Below, piece after piece: positions 7,354-16,493 of a stretch of 63,728 nucleotides of DNA. Every line of letters begins with the position of its first letter. Position 1 is the first letter of the stretch. The notes beneath the pieces are model-generated. The model was not told the DNA's origin and ran no database searches. It worked only from the letters and a program-made list of their open reading frames with translations. Made by a program: the position numbers and the translations under genes. Source of the DNA: an uncultured Pseudomonadota bacterium (GTDB taxonomy: Bacteria > Myxococcota_A > UBA796 > JAFGLY01); the NCBI GenBank assembly GCA_937912125.1, contig CALDOK010000281.1:1-63728 (forward strand). The letters are read 5' to 3'.

Positions 7354-10300
7354 TCCCTCAGCCGCTGCAGGTGCCAGTCACAGCCCAGGGCCTCGAAGCC
7401 TTCGGCAGCCTGGGCCGCGAGGGCGACCGCGCGCTCCGGCGCCGACCCCGGGCTGCTGGCCAGGGCCGCCTGGGCGAGGGCCAGCTCGAAGGGCATGCCC
7501 AGCGCCTGCGCGCAGTCGATGGCCCCTCGCCAGGCCTTCGCGGCGCGCCCCGGCTTGCCCTGGAGTGACGCCAGACGGCCGAGGGCGACCAAGTACCTGG
7601 GACGAGCGATGGGAAAGACCCGGGCAAAGTGACCCAGGACCCGCACCGCGGCCTTGGCGCGGGCCAGCAGCTCACGGCGTGGCGCGCCGTCGGCGGCCTC
7701 GTGGGCGAGCAGGACCAGGTAGGCATCGGCCACCCCGGCGTAGCCCTCGATGGTGGGTAGCACGAAGGGGAAAGGCACGCGCTCGATCTGGGCCCAGGCC
7801 AGCTCGGCGCTCTCCCGCGCCCGCCCCAGCTGCCCCATGCGGGCGTGGATGCTGGCCAAGACGCCGTGGCAGATGAGCCGTGAGGGGTGGTCGTCGAGGT
7901 TGCGGAGGACGGCCAGGGCCCGCTGCACCGAGCGGGCGGCCTCGTGGAGCCTGCCCACCGCCAGCTGGCACTCGCCGACCCCATAGAGGGCCCAGGCCTC
8001 GTGCTGAGCGTTGTAGCGCTCGCGGGCGATGCTCGACAGCTCGCCGTAGCTGGCTTCGGCGAGGCCGAAGGCGCCGACCTGGAACTGGCACAGGGCGCGG
8101 ATGGTGTGAGCGACGCCGGACTCCTGCCAAGCCATCGCGTTCTCGGCCTCGGCCACCGCCTGGTTCCCCAGCTCGAGGGCCAGCTCCCACTGCCCTCGCC
8201 CGGCGTGGAAGGTGGCGCGGGTGTAGCGCGCCACGCTCAGCCCAGTGGGGTCCGGGGCCTGCTGCCCGATCCGCACCGCCCGCTGGTACACTCGCTCCGA
8301 GAGCCCGTGCAACCCGACCAGCCCCAGCAGGTAGGACATGGAGGCGTAGGGCCTGGCGTTGCGCGCGTGGACGCCGACCCGGTCCGCGAGGTTGGCGGAG
8401 AGCACAGAGCTGGAGCACAACGCGACGGCGTCGGCTGAGTAGTAGTAGCGCTCTGCGAGCCGCTCGGCGGCGTGGGACGCCTCGACCAGGCGCCCGCGAT
8501 GTTGGGCCGAGTCCTCGAAGAACCGTAGGGGCAGCAGTCGATGCAGCACCTGCAGGCCGAGCTGCCACGCGGCATACCCCGCCAGGCGCAGGCGCCCACG
8601 GGGGATGCGCTCACCCAGCAGCTCCAGGGCCCGACCGTAGTGCACCGCGCAGCGCTCGAGCTCCCCGCAGGCGTAGCGGGCGTCGCCCAGGCTGCGCTCC
8701 CAGTGCGCCGCGCGGAGAGCACCGACGCCATCGAGACCCGCCGTGACCGCCCCAGCGAGCCGCAGCGCCTGCTGGAAGTGCCGCGCCGCCTCGGGCATGG
8801 CCCCGGCCCGCATGGCCTGGGCCCCCGCCAGCTCGAGGTAGCGCAGCGCCTGGTCGGTGCCCCCGGCCTCGATCCAGTGCTGAGCCAGGAGCGGGTAGAA
8901 CGCCGAGAGATCGTCGTGCCGTTGCTCGTACCAGGTGGCGATGGCCCCGTGCAGACGTCGGGTCTCGGCCTGATCGAGCACCCCTACGACGCTGTTGGCC
9001 ACCGCAGCGTGGGTCACCGTCCAGGCCCGCTCGAAGCGCCCGGGGGCTGGCTGGAGCAAGCCCACAGTGGCCAGGTGTTCGAGGTCGGCGCCCACCCTCA
9101 GCCTACCCGAGGCGTCCGGATGCACACTGGCGATCAGCTCCGTCTCGAACATCCCCGCCGCGGCGGTGCACACCGCCAGGGTGCGGCGCACCGAAGGGGG
9201 GATCATGCTGACCCGGCCCTCGAGCAGCGCGGGCAGGCCTGTGATCTCGCGGGCGTCCAGGCTCGCGGCCGATGGCGCGGCCACGACCTGGCCGTTCTCC
9301 GTGCGGAGCTGGCCCTCGTCTTGCAGCAGGCGCACCCACTCCAGGCAGAGCCGCGGGTTGCCACGGGTGGCGGTGCGGAGCCACCGCAAGAGGTGCTCGG
9401 GCAGCTGCTCGATGCCCAGCTCCTGTTGGACGAGCAGAGCGAGATCGCCGGCGCTCAGACCACGCAGCACCATCACGGTGGTCTCTGGGAGGGCGGCCAG
9501 CCGCTGAGCCTCGAGCTCCAGCTCGTGCCGGTCGGTGCGCAGGGTGACACACAGCAGCAGCTGCTCGGCCTGGACCGCGAGCTGGCGTGCCAGGCTCCAC
9601 GACGCCGAGTCCAGCCACTGGCCGTCCTCGAACACCACCAACAAGGGAGAGCCTCCCTGGAGCTCCTGGATCAGCACCGCGGCCGCGTCGAGCAGGCGCC
9701 CGGCGGTGGCGGGAGCGGACCCGCGCCCAGACCCGGCGATGGGGAGCAGGCTGCCCAAGGCGTCGAGATCCAGCTCGTGTACCCGCTCGCCCAGCAGCTC
9801 GTCCAAGCGCTCGCGGCAGCCAGCGGGGTCGACACGATCGTCGCAGCCCAGCAGCTGCAGCAGCGCGCCGCGCCAGGGCGCCAAGGGGGATGGAGCGCCG
9901 GGTTCGGCGTAGCAGACCACCACACGACACGGCTCGTCGCGGACGCGAGCGACCAGCTCATCTGCCATGCGGCTCTTGCCCAGGCCCAGCTCGCCCTCGA
10001 TGAGCAAGACGCCGGTGGTGCCCGCGAGCAGCTCCCCCACGAGCTGGTCCAACCGGGTCAGCTCGGCGCGCCGACCCAAGGCGCCGCTGGCGCCAGCCCA
10101 GCGGTCCGCTCTGGAAGGCTCTACATGCTCGACCAGGAAGCCCGGCTCCGACCCAGCGGGGCTCGGATCCAACCGGGCGCGGGTGCTGGCGAGGCCAGCG
10201 GTGATCGAGTCGCAGGCCAGCTCGGAGGTGGTGGAACGGGCCAGCGCCACCGCGCGCTGCACCGCAGGCCCAACCGCGGCCTGGCGGGAGCCGACAGGCC

Positions 10301-11267
10301 AGGTCCACGCGCTGCCCGATGCCACTCCGGCTGGCATGTCCAGGCCCTGGTCGGCCAGGGCCTGCCCGAGATCGTAGGCGAGTCGCAGGGCGCGCACGGC
10401 GGCCCGGCGCTCGTACCCTGGCAGGGCGTTGACCAGCACCAGGGCGAAGACCCCCCGGTGGTCGTGACGGAGCTCCACCAGCTCCCCACCCTGCAGGCGG
10501 GACGCGCGCTGCAGAGACCGCACTGCGCCGTGCAGGCGGGCTGGGTACTCGCTGCGCTGGCAGTCTGCACCGCAGATCTCGAGGGCCACCACCGAACAGG
10601 GAGTACACATCAGCCCAGAGGCCGTGCCCTCGCGGTCCGGAGGCTCGCCTATGCCTGTGGCGCTCGCCAGGGGTACGGCGGCGAAGCCATCACCACGCAG
10701 CTCGGCCTGCACGCCGAGCAACTCACCCAGGCGAAGCTCGGCGGAGTAGACCAGGAAACCAGGTGCACACAGACCCATGGCTGGCCGCAGCCTGCAGGCG
10801 ACGAGCCCCGAGGCCAGGCTGCACCAGCGCCCCGCCACCCCGCCAAACGAGCCCACCAAGCCAGAGCCCGCCACCACGGCGACACGGAGTGTGTGGGTGA
10901 TCCCCGCCCGCTCGAGCAGGGCGGCCAGCTTTCGAGCCGCGTCCAGGGCCCGGGCGGCGGCACTGGCGCCCTGCCCGGTCACGGGCCAGGAGGCCTGCAA
11001 CACCAAATCGGCCACACCCAGGAAGGTGCCCCCGGTGGCCTCGACGACGGCCGCGAAGCGGTCGACCACAGCAGCGATGTTCAGCGCGTCGTCGGCCTGC
11101 TGGGGGTCGGCAGCGCGGCGCTGGGCCGAGGTGGAGCCGATGACCGCCTCGAGCAGCACCAGAGGCAGAGCTTGGCTACGGGGCGCCAGCCGGCCGCGCC
11201 TGGACCCCGCTGGCCCGGCGTGGACCACGCCCGAGCTCGCTCCAGGCTGAGCTCCGTGATGCTCCAT
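7332..11267 (-). CDS. large regulator: degenerate cyclase-like domains, AAA/STAND ATPase, TPR-like repeats
   Basis: About 1311 residues. The first ~390 contain two segments resembling class III cyclase domains (an IGST motif at about 50; GGTFLGVADLVLQ where catalytic domains have a GDG/GDS loop), but the metal-binding Asp positions are lost, so no catalysis is expected. An ATPase domain follows: Walker A GELGLGKS at about 425-432 and Walker B LLVVFEDGQWLD at about 543, as in MalT/LuxR-type STAND regulators and cyclase-ATPase fusions. From about 700 to the end the protein is Ala/Leu-rich helical repeats of TPR type. No DNA-binding domain is evident, so it is probably a signalling scaffold or sensor ATPase. 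The ATG at 11267 has no strong ribosome site; an alternative GTG lies at 11276. Confidence 0.85.
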   Translation of the reverse strand: MEHHGAQPGASSGVVHAGPAGSRRGRLAPRSQALPLVLLEAVIGSTSAQRRAADPQQADDALNIAAVVDRFAAVVEATGGTFLGVADLVLQASWPVTGQGASAAARALDAARKLAALLERAGITHTLRVAVVAGSGLVGSFGGVAGRWCSLASGLVACRLRPAMGLCAPGFLVYSAELRLGELLGVQAELRGDGFAAVPLASATGIGEPPDREGTASGLMCTPCSVVALEICGADCQRSEYPARLHGAVRSLQRASRLQGGELVELRHDHRGVFALVLVNALPGYERRAAVRALRLAYDLGQALADQGLDMPAGVASGSAWTWPVGSRQAAVGPAVQRAVALARSTTSELACDSITAGLASTRARLDPSPAGSEPGFLVEHVEPSRADRWAGASGALGRRAELTRLDQLVGELLAGTTGVLLIEGELGLGKSRMADELVARVRDEPCRVVVCYAEPGAPSPLAPWRGALLQLLGCDDRVDPAGCRERLDELLGERVHELDLDALGSLLPIAGSGRGSAPATAGRLLDAAAVLIQELQGGSPLLVVFEDGQWLDSASWSLARQLAVQAEQLLLCVTLRTDRHELELEAQRLAALPETTVMVLRGLSAGDLALLVQQELGIEQLPEHLLRWLRTATRGNPRLCLEWVRLLQDEGQLRTENGQVVAAPSAASLDAREITGLPALLEGRVSMIPPSVRRTLAVCTAAAGMFETELIASVHPDASGRLRVGADLEHLATVGLLQPAPGRFERAWTVTHAAVANSVVGVLDQAETRRLHGAIATWYEQRHDDLSAFYPLLAQHWIEAGGTDQALRYLELAGAQAMRAGAMPEAARHFQQALRLAGAVTAGLDGVGALRAAHWERSLGDARYACGELERCAVHYGRALELLGERIPRGRLRLAGYAAWQLGLQVLHRLLPLRFFEDSAQHRGRLVEASHAAERLAERYYYSADAVALCSSSVLSANLADRVGVHARNARPYASMSYLLGLVGLHGLSERVYQRAVRIGQQAPDPTGLSVARYTRATFHAGRGQWELALELGNQAVAEAENAMAWQESGVAHTIRALCQFQVGAFGLAEASYGELSSIARERYNAQHEAWALYGVGECQLAVGRLHEAARSVQRALAVLRNLDDHPSRLICHGVLASIHARMGQLGRARESAELAWAQIERVPFPFVLPTIEGYAGVADAYLVLLAHEAADGAPRRELLARAKAAVRVLGHFARVFPIARPRYLVALGRLASLQGKPGRAAKAWRGAIDCAQALGMPFELALAQAALASSPGSAPERAVALAAQAAEGFEALGCDWHLQRLRDQQGQSQ

Positions 11268-11297
11268 GGGGGTCACCAGGGCCGGCCCGAGGCCACC

Positions 11298-11825
11298 CTA
11301 GAAGGCTCCCCAGCTCTGCTTGCCCGGGATGTAGTAGGACGGGAGGATGAAGCGGAAGATGCGCGCCACGGACCGCGCGCGCTCGGCCTTCTTCTCGCTC
11401 TCGGCGCGCATGGCCTGCAGGGTGGGCTCGAACTGCTCACCGAAGGCAGCCTGGGCAGCGGCGTTCTTGTCGACTTCGCTGCCGAACTGCTCACGGATGG
11501 CCTGCAGCTCGCCAGCGTCCAGGAAGAAACCGGCGCAGCGCGGGCACTCATCGACCTCGATCTGGCGCCGAATGGAGAAGTAGTGACGCATCATCACCTG
11601 GCCGATGCAGCGCGGGCAGGTGCGCCGGCGCTCGAAGTCCACCACCACCGAGGGATCGCGCTCGACGGCCAGCAGCTCTTCGCCGAGGGCCTCGTGAGGC
11701 TCGTCAACCTTCTTGAGCTCGAGCTGATCGAACCAGACCCCGCCGCAACCACCACGGCAGACATCGACCGTCAGGCCTCCGACCGTGTGCTCCACCAGGG
11801 CTCTACCACAAGCTGGGCATTCCAT
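11298..11825 (-). CDS. zf-TFIIB-type double zinc-ribbon protein
   Basis: The 175-residue protein begins with a zinc ribbon (CPACGRALVEHTVGGLTVDVC...GCGGVWFD) and has a second at residues about 72-107 (CPRC...DECPRCAGFFLDAGEL). This matches the bacterial zf-TFIIB family, which is common but poorly characterised and presumed to bind nucleic acid or protein through two Zn ions. The remainder is a charged helical region (EKKAERARSVARIF) and a short hydrophobic end (FILPSYYIPG). It lies 30 bp upstream of the ATPase gene on the same strand and may be co-transcribed with it. A GAGG site precedes the ATG. Confidence 0.85.
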   Translation of the reverse strand: MECPACGRALVEHTVGGLTVDVCRGGCGGVWFDQLELKKVDEPHEALGEELLAVERDPSVVVDFERRRTCPRCIGQVMMRHYFSIRRQIEVDECPRCAGFFLDAGELQAIREQFGSEVDKNAAAQAAFGEQFEPTLQAMRAESEKKAERARSVARIFRFILPSYYIPGKQSWGAF

Positions 11826-11909
11826 GCGTACCTCGCCAAGGACAAAGGGCTGCTAGAGCCTAGCGGATCGCGCAGGGCGCAGCAAGCGCTCACAGCGGCA
11901 GCGACGCCT

Positions 11910-12731
11910 TCAGGCCTCGCGCACCACCTGCAGCACCACCTTGGAGAGCCGCTCAACGCTGGCGGACACCGCGGCGGTGAGCGCCTCGTGGTCCAGCAGC
12001 TTGTCCGACAAGCCCGCGGCTGGGTTGGCGACGATGCAGAAGGCCAGCAGCTCCCGGCCGGCGTGGACGGTGGAGATGGTCTCGTGCACCACGCTCATGC
12101 CCACCAGATCGGCCCCCATGGTGCGCAGCATGCGGATCTCGGCCGGTGTCTCGTAGCTGGGCCCGGTCATGCAGGCGTACACGCCCTCGTGCAGCTCCAC
12201 GCCGCCTCCGTCCGCCGCCCCCCGCGCCAGCTCGCGCAGCCGTGGCGTGTAGGCCTGACACATGTCGGGAAAGCGCGGCCCGAGCGCCGGCAGGTTGGGG
12301 CCGCGCAGGGGGTTCACCCCGCTCAGGTTGATGTGGTCGCGCACCATGACCAGGCTGCCCGGAGGCCACTCCGCCCGGATGCTGCCCACCGAGCTGGTGA
12401 GCAGCACGCGCTCAGCACCCCAGAGCAGCAGGGCGCGCAGCCCCAACACCGAGTCGTTGGGGTGGTGCCCCTCGTAGAGGTGGTTGCGGCCCGACAAGCA
12501 GGCCACCCTGACGCCGTCGAGATCGCCGACCACCACCTCACCCGCGTGGCCCACTACGTCTGTGCCCGGCAGGCCCAGCTCGCGGTAGGCGATGGCCTGG
12601 CGCCCATCCAGGCGCTGGGTCAGGCCGCCGACCCCGCTTCCCAGCACCATGGCCCATGCCGGCGGCTGGGCGCCGAAGCGCTCCACCAGGGCATCCCGAA
12701 CGGCCTCGATCCTCTCCATGGCTTCTCCCAT
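11910..12731 (-). CDS. punA: purine nucleoside phosphorylase
   Basis: A 273-residue trimeric-type purine nucleoside phosphorylase. It phosphorolyses purine (deoxy)nucleosides to base plus (deoxy)ribose-1-phosphate in the cytoplasmic salvage pathway. Family signatures are visible in order: phosphate loop VLGSGVGGL, the SGRNHLYEGH phosphate/ribose motif, LLTSSVGSIR, the DHINLSGVNPLRGPN segment, base-site TGPSYETPAEIRML with GADLVGMSVVHE, and VANPAAGLS near the end. Base specificity (inosine/guanosine versus xanthosine) cannot be assigned by eye. The start at 12731 is chosen over 12719 and 12746 because GAGGAG lies just upstream. Divergent from the glucosaminidase gene across a 165-bp region with an AT-rich palindrome. 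Confidence 0.93.
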   Translation of the reverse strand: MGEAMERIEAVRDALVERFGAQPPAWAMVLGSGVGGLTQRLDGRQAIAYRELGLPGTDVVGHAGEVVVGDLDGVRVACLSGRNHLYEGHHPNDSVLGLRALLLWGAERVLLTSSVGSIRAEWPPGSLVMVRDHINLSGVNPLRGPNLPALGPRFPDMCQAYTPRLRELARGAADGGGVELHEGVYACMTGPSYETPAEIRMLRTMGADLVGMSVVHETISTVHAGRELLAFCIVANPAAGLSDKLLDHEALTAAVSASVERLSKVVLQVVREA

Positions 12732-12826
12732 CACTGCTCCTCTCACGGAAATTCCGGCTCGAAGATGCAGTGAGCCGGGCTACGCCCGAGCCTGTCCCGG
12801 TGTCCAAGACGGACCAAGAGCGAAGA

Positions 12827-12837
12827 TTCTTAAAGAA
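12827..12837. promoter_or_regulatory. AT-rich palindrome in divergent promoter region
   Basis: TTCTTAAAGAA is a perfect 11-bp palindrome inside the only AT-rich patch of the 165-bp gap between the divergent phosphorylase (start 12731) and glucosaminidase (start 12897) genes. Its position suits a promoter core or operator serving either gene. No clear -35/-10 pair can be assigned. Confidence 0.3.
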
Positions 12838-12896
12838 CATATCAGGTCTCACCCTTTTCTCGTCAACTGCAACCCCCTCCATCCGATGGGAGAAGC

Positions 12897-13820
12897 ATGA
12901 CGCGGCACACTCCCCTCCCCTCTCTTCGGTCCGTGCGCTCCACCCTGGCGGCGCTGGCCTTGACCTCCATGGCGCTGCTGGGTGCCCACGTCCCCGAGCT
13001 GGTGCAGCCCCGCACGATCGCCACGCCGACCTATGTGGAGGGCATGGCGCGGGCGGATGAGATCCGGCGGCTGGAGCGCGCTCGGCTACAGAGCTTCGAG
13101 GAGCCCTCCGCGGCGATCCCCGTGTTGGTGGATCTGACCCGGGGGGCCATGGGTCCGGACGTGCGGGAGCGGGCCGCCGAGCTGTTGCTGGACAGCATCA
13201 CCCGCGACCCCGGCTGTACTCTGGAGGGGCTGGAGACCACCCTTCGCTACGTCTACGTCTCCGCCCAGGACGAGCAGCTGCGCCAGCGGGCGCTGCTGTT
13301 TCTGCTCGCGCGGCAGATCGAGGAGCTGCCCACCGGGGCGCAGGGCGCCTTCCTCACGGCCATCCTGCCCCAGGTGCTGAGCTCGGCGCGCCGCCACCAG
13401 CTGCCGCCCTCGGTCACCCTGGCCCAGGCGGTACACGAGAGCGGCTGGGGCCGGTCCCGCCTGGCCAGGGAGCACCACAACCTCTTCGGGGTCAAGGCTG
13501 GCGCTACCCAGAAGGCCGTCTCCATGGCCACCCATGAGCACCAGGACGGCGAGCTGCAGCACGCTCGATCACGCTTCCGGGCCTTCGGAACCGCGGGGGA
13601 GAGCATCGAGCACCACGCCGCGCTGCTGGCCCGGGACCGGCGCTACGCTCAGGCCAGGGCCCACTGGAACGACTGGCGCTCTTTCCTGGCGCAGCTGGCG
13701 CCCACCTACGCCACGGACCCCGCCTACGCGGATCGCATCGCCAACCTAGTGGAGCGCTACGATCTGGATCGCTGGGACAGCCTGATCCAGGCTGGCTCCA
13801 TCCACGACAACGCGGGCTGA
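12897..13820 (+). CDS. exported glucosaminidase-like muramidase (GH73/FlgJ type)
   Basis: The 307-residue protein has a hydrophobic N-terminal segment (residues about 14-31) consistent with a signal peptide or anchor, then a helical region. A C-terminal glucosaminidase domain from about 155 contains LPPSVTLAQAVHESGWGRS, with E181 as the expected general acid, and REHHNLFGVKA. This family cleaves N-acetylglucosaminyl linkages in peptidoglycan, and FlgJ-type members clear the wall for envelope machines. Later FRAFGTAGESIEHHAALL and YATDPAYADRIANLV complete the domain. GGGAGA lies 5 nt upstream of the ATG. It ends 9 bp from the convergent clpA stop. The substrate role is known for the family; a link to secretion or growth here is inference. 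Confidence 0.9.
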   Translation: MTRHTPLPSLRSVRSTLAALALTSMALLGAHVPELVQPRTIATPTYVEGMARADEIRRLERARLQSFEEPSAAIPVLVDLTRGAMGPDVRERAAELLLDSITRDPGCTLEGLETTLRYVYVSAQDEQLRQRALLFLLARQIEELPTGAQGAFLTAILPQVLSSARRHQLPPSVTLAQAVHESGWGRSRLAREHHNLFGVKAGATQKAVSMATHEHQDGELQHARSRFRAFGTAGESIEHHAALLARDRRYAQARAHWNDWRSFLAQLAPTYATDPAYADRIANLVERYDLDRWDSLIQAGSIHDNAG

Positions 13821-13829
13821 CGCCAGCGC

Positions 13830-16106
13830 TCAGACGGCCGCAGCCACCGTGATGGCGCCCTGGTCGTCGACGTCCACCAGCACAGCGGTTCCCCGGGCCA
13901 GGTCGTGGAACAGGATCAGCTCGGCCAGGGGCTTGCGCACCTCGTCCTGGATGAGGCGATCCAGGGGCCGGGCGCCGAACGCCGGGCTGTAGCCGCGGCT
14001 GGCCAGGCTCTTGCGCGCAGCCTCGGTGAGCCGCAGCTCGATCTGCCGCCCAGCCAGCTGACCGCCGAGCTGAGCGATGAACTTGTCGACGATCAGGCTC
14101 ATGACCAGGGGGGACAGGGGCGCGAAGCGCAGGCGGGCGTCGAGCCGGTTGCGGAACTCCGGAGCGAAGACCCTGCGCAGGGCCTCGTCTTCGTTGCCCT
14201 CGGCCTGGCGCTCACCGAAGCCCGCCATGCCCCGGTCCAGCTCCCGCGCCCCCACGTTGCTCGTCATGAGCACGATGACATGCCGGAAGTCTGTCTTGCG
14301 GCCGGTGGTGTCGGTCAGCGTGCCGTGATCCATGACCTGCAGCAGCAGGTTGAAGATGTCGCCGTGGGCCTTCTCGATCTCGTCCAGCAGCAACACGGCG
14401 TGGGGCGTCTTGCGGATGGCGTCGGTGAGCAAGCCGCCGCGGTCGAAGCCCACGTAGCCCGGGGGGGCGCCGATGAGCCGGGCCACGGTGTGGCGCTCAG
14501 CGTACTCGCTCATGTCGAAGCGATGGAAGGCCACACCCAGCACCCGCGCCAGCTGCAGGGCCAGCTCGGTCTTGCCCACCCCGGTGGGGCCGGTGAGCAG
14601 GAACGAACCCACGGGCTTCTCGGGCTGCCCCAGCCCCGCGCGGGACATGCGGATGGCCGACGCCAGGGTCTCGACCGCGGAGTCCTGGCCGAAGACCACG
14701 GTGCGCAGCTCGTCCTCGAGGGACAAGAGCCGCTCGCGCTCGTCCCGCACCACCTGTCGAGGCGGCAGGTTGGCGATGCGGGCCACCACCTCCTCGATGT
14801 GCCGCGAGTCGATGCGCATGCCGTCGCGGCCGTCCAGACGGGCGCCGGCGCCGCTCTCGTCCATCAGGTCGATGGCGGTGTCCGGCAGGCGTCGATCCCG
14901 CAGGAACTTGGAGGCCAGCTCGACCGCGGTGTGCAGGGACGCCTTGGAGTAGCGCACGGAGTGGTGCTCTTCGTAGTGGGGCTTGAGGCCCTGGAGGATG
15001 AGGTAGGCCTCGTCCTGGGAGGGCTCATCGACGACCACCCGCTGGAAGCGGCGTAGCAAGGCCGGATCGCGCTCGACGTGCTTGCGGAACTCGTCGTGTG
15101 AGGTGGCGCCGATGCAGCGCAGGCGGCCCGCCGCCAGGGCGGGCTTGAGCATGTTCGAGGCATCCACCGATCCGCCACTGACGGAGCCCGCGCCCACGAT
15201 GGTGTGGAACTCGTCGATGAAGAGGATGGCCTTGGGGTCGTCCTGCAGCGCCGCGATGACGCCCTTCATGCGCTCCTCGAAGTCGCCCCGGTAGCGAGTG
15301 CCCGCCAACAGGTCGCCCAGATCCAGGGCGTAGACCACGGCATCCTGCAACAGCTCGGGCACCTCGCCGCGCACGATCTTCCAGGCCAGGCCCTCGACCA
15401 CCGCGGTCTTGCCGACGCCCGCTTCGCCCACCAGCAGGGGGTTGTTCTTGCGGCGGCGAGCCAGGACCTCCATGATGCGCCGCAGCTCCGGCTCGCGCCC
15501 GATCAAGGGATCGATGCCCCCCGCCTTGGCCCGCTCGTTGAGGTTGACGGTGTAGGCAGCCAGAGGGTCCTCGGCCACACCGCCCTCGGCCTCCTGACCG
15601 CCGGGGCCGGCCATGTGGGGCCCGGGCCCGCCGACCGAGCCGGTCATGTGGGGCCGGGCGTCCGGGCGGCCGTCGTCGCCGTGGCCCTCGGCCAGGCGGG
15701 TGACCAGGGCCAGGCGAGTGACCCCATGAGCCTCGAGGAAGTAGGCCGCCCAGCTCTCGGGCTCCGAGTAGATCGAGACCACCGCGTCGTAGCCGTGTAC
15801 CGTCTCTTTGCCGGCGCCCTGCACATGCCCGGCGGCGCGGGCGATGACCCGCTGGAAGGCCTGAGTGAGGCTAGGGGACGCTTTGGCCCCCTCGGGCAGC
15901 TCCTCGACCTCGTCCTGCAGGTACTCCTCGAGGCGTACCCGCAGTTGCTCGAGCTGCCCGCCGCAGCGCCCGAGCAGCCGCGCCGTGGCGTCGTCGTCGA
16001 GCAAGGACAGCAGCAGGTGCTCCAGGCTCACATGCTCGTGGCGCCGCTTGGCCGCGTCGGACATGGCGCGGTTGATGGCGCGCTGAAGGTTCTCGCTCAA
16101 CTTCAT
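13830..16106 (-). CDS. clpA: ATP-dependent Clp protease ATP-binding subunit ClpA
   Basis: A 758-residue Hsp100 unfoldase, the usual ClpA size. It has an N-domain (residues 1-145; [11 protein letters not shown]), an acidic Gly-rich linker, AAA-1 with Walker [14 protein letters not shown] and Walker [15 protein letters not shown], and AAA-2 with Walker [14 protein letters not shown] and [11 protein letters not shown]. No ClpB-like middle domain is present, as expected of ClpA. The ClpP-docking loop sits at the right place (before [10 protein letters not shown]) but reads AGF where E. coli ClpA has IGL. It feeds unfolded proteins to ClpP, which is not in this window. It starts 3 bp after the clpS stop, so the two are coupled. 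Confidence 0.97.
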   Translation of the reverse strand: MKLSENLQRAINRAMSDAAKRRHEHVSLEHLLLSLLDDDATARLLGRCGGQLEQLRVRLEEYLQDEVEELPEGAKASPSLTQAFQRVIARAAGHVQGAGKETVHGYDAVVSIYSEPESWAAYFLEAHGVTRLALVTRLAEGHGDDGRPDARPHMTGSVGGPGPHMAGPGGQEAEGGVAEDPLAAYTVNLNERAKAGGIDPLIGREPELRRIMEVLARRRKNNPLLVGEAGVGKTAVVEGLAWKIVRGEVPELLQDAVVYALDLGDLLAGTRYRGDFEERMKGVIAALQDDPKAILFIDEFHTIVGAGSVSGGSVDASNMLKPALAAGRLRCIGATSHDEFRKHVERDPALLRRFQRVVVDEPSQDEAYLILQGLKPHYEEHHSVRYSKASLHTAVELASKFLRDRRLPDTAIDLMDESGAGARLDGRDGMRIDSRHIEEVVARIANLPPRQVVRDERERLLSLEDELRTVVFGQDSAVETLASAIRMSRAGLGQPEKPVGSFLLTGPTGVGKTELALQLARVLGVAFHRFDMSEYAERHTVARLIGAPPGYVGFDRGGLLTDAIRKTPHAVLLLDEIEKAHGDIFNLLLQVMDHGTLTDTTGRKTDFRHVIVLMTSNVGARELDRGMAGFGERQAEGNEDEALRRVFAPEFRNRLDARLRFAPLSPLVMSLIVDKFIAQLGGQLAGRQIELRLTEAARKSLASRGYSPAFGARPLDRLIQDEVRKPLAELILFHDLARGTAVLVDVDDQGAITVAAAV

Positions 16107-16109
16107 GGG

Positions 16110-16436
16110 CTATCGCTCCGGCTGCATGGAGAGCTGCATGGGCATGCCGTGTTCCTGCGCCAGCTCTTTGGCTCGCTGGAGCTTGGTCTCGGCCACCTCG
16201 CGGGTGTAGATCCCCGCGACGCCGATGCCCTGGTTGTGGACCGCCAGCATGATGCGGATGGCCTCGGTGCGGTTCCTGCGGAACACGGTCTCGAGGACGT
16301 GCACCACGAAGTCCATGGTGGTGTAGTCGTCGTTGTGCAGCAGCACCTCGTAGCGCCTGGGCGGTACGGTGCGCGTGCGCTCCTTGACGTCCACCCCTTC
16401 TTCGCGGTGGGTTCGCTTGGCGGGGTCCTTGCTCAT
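16110..16436 (-). CDS. clpS: ClpS adaptor protein
   Basis: About 108 residues. The conserved core is clear: RYEVLLHNDDYTTMDFVVHVL, IMLAVHNQG and GVAGIYTREVAETK. These form the N-degron-binding pocket and the ClpA-docking surface in ClpS. It delivers N-end-rule substrates to ClpAP and is encoded immediately before clpA. The start is uncertain: ATG 16436 (MSKDP) is used, but 16445 or a GTG at 16454 are in frame and none has a good ribosome site. It follows gspN by 57 bp on the same strand, so read-through from the secretion operon is possible. Confidence 0.95.
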   Translation of the reverse strand: MSKDPAKRTHREEGVDVKERTRTVPPRRYEVLLHNDDYTTMDFVVHVLETVFRRNRTEAIRIMLAVHNQGIGVAGIYTREVAETKLQRAKELAQEHGMPMQLSMQPER

Positions 16437-16493
16437 GGGCGCCATTCTAATCACGGGGGCAGCGATGGCGACCTGGGGGCTGCGTGGCCGCGG

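Noticed and set aside
8541..12773. 1410-codon open frame on the plus strand
   Set aside because: It is antisense to the ATPase, zinc-ribbon and phosphorylase genes, which have clear motifs; its translation is low-complexity (His/Gln/Ala/Gly) typical of GC-rich shadow frames.
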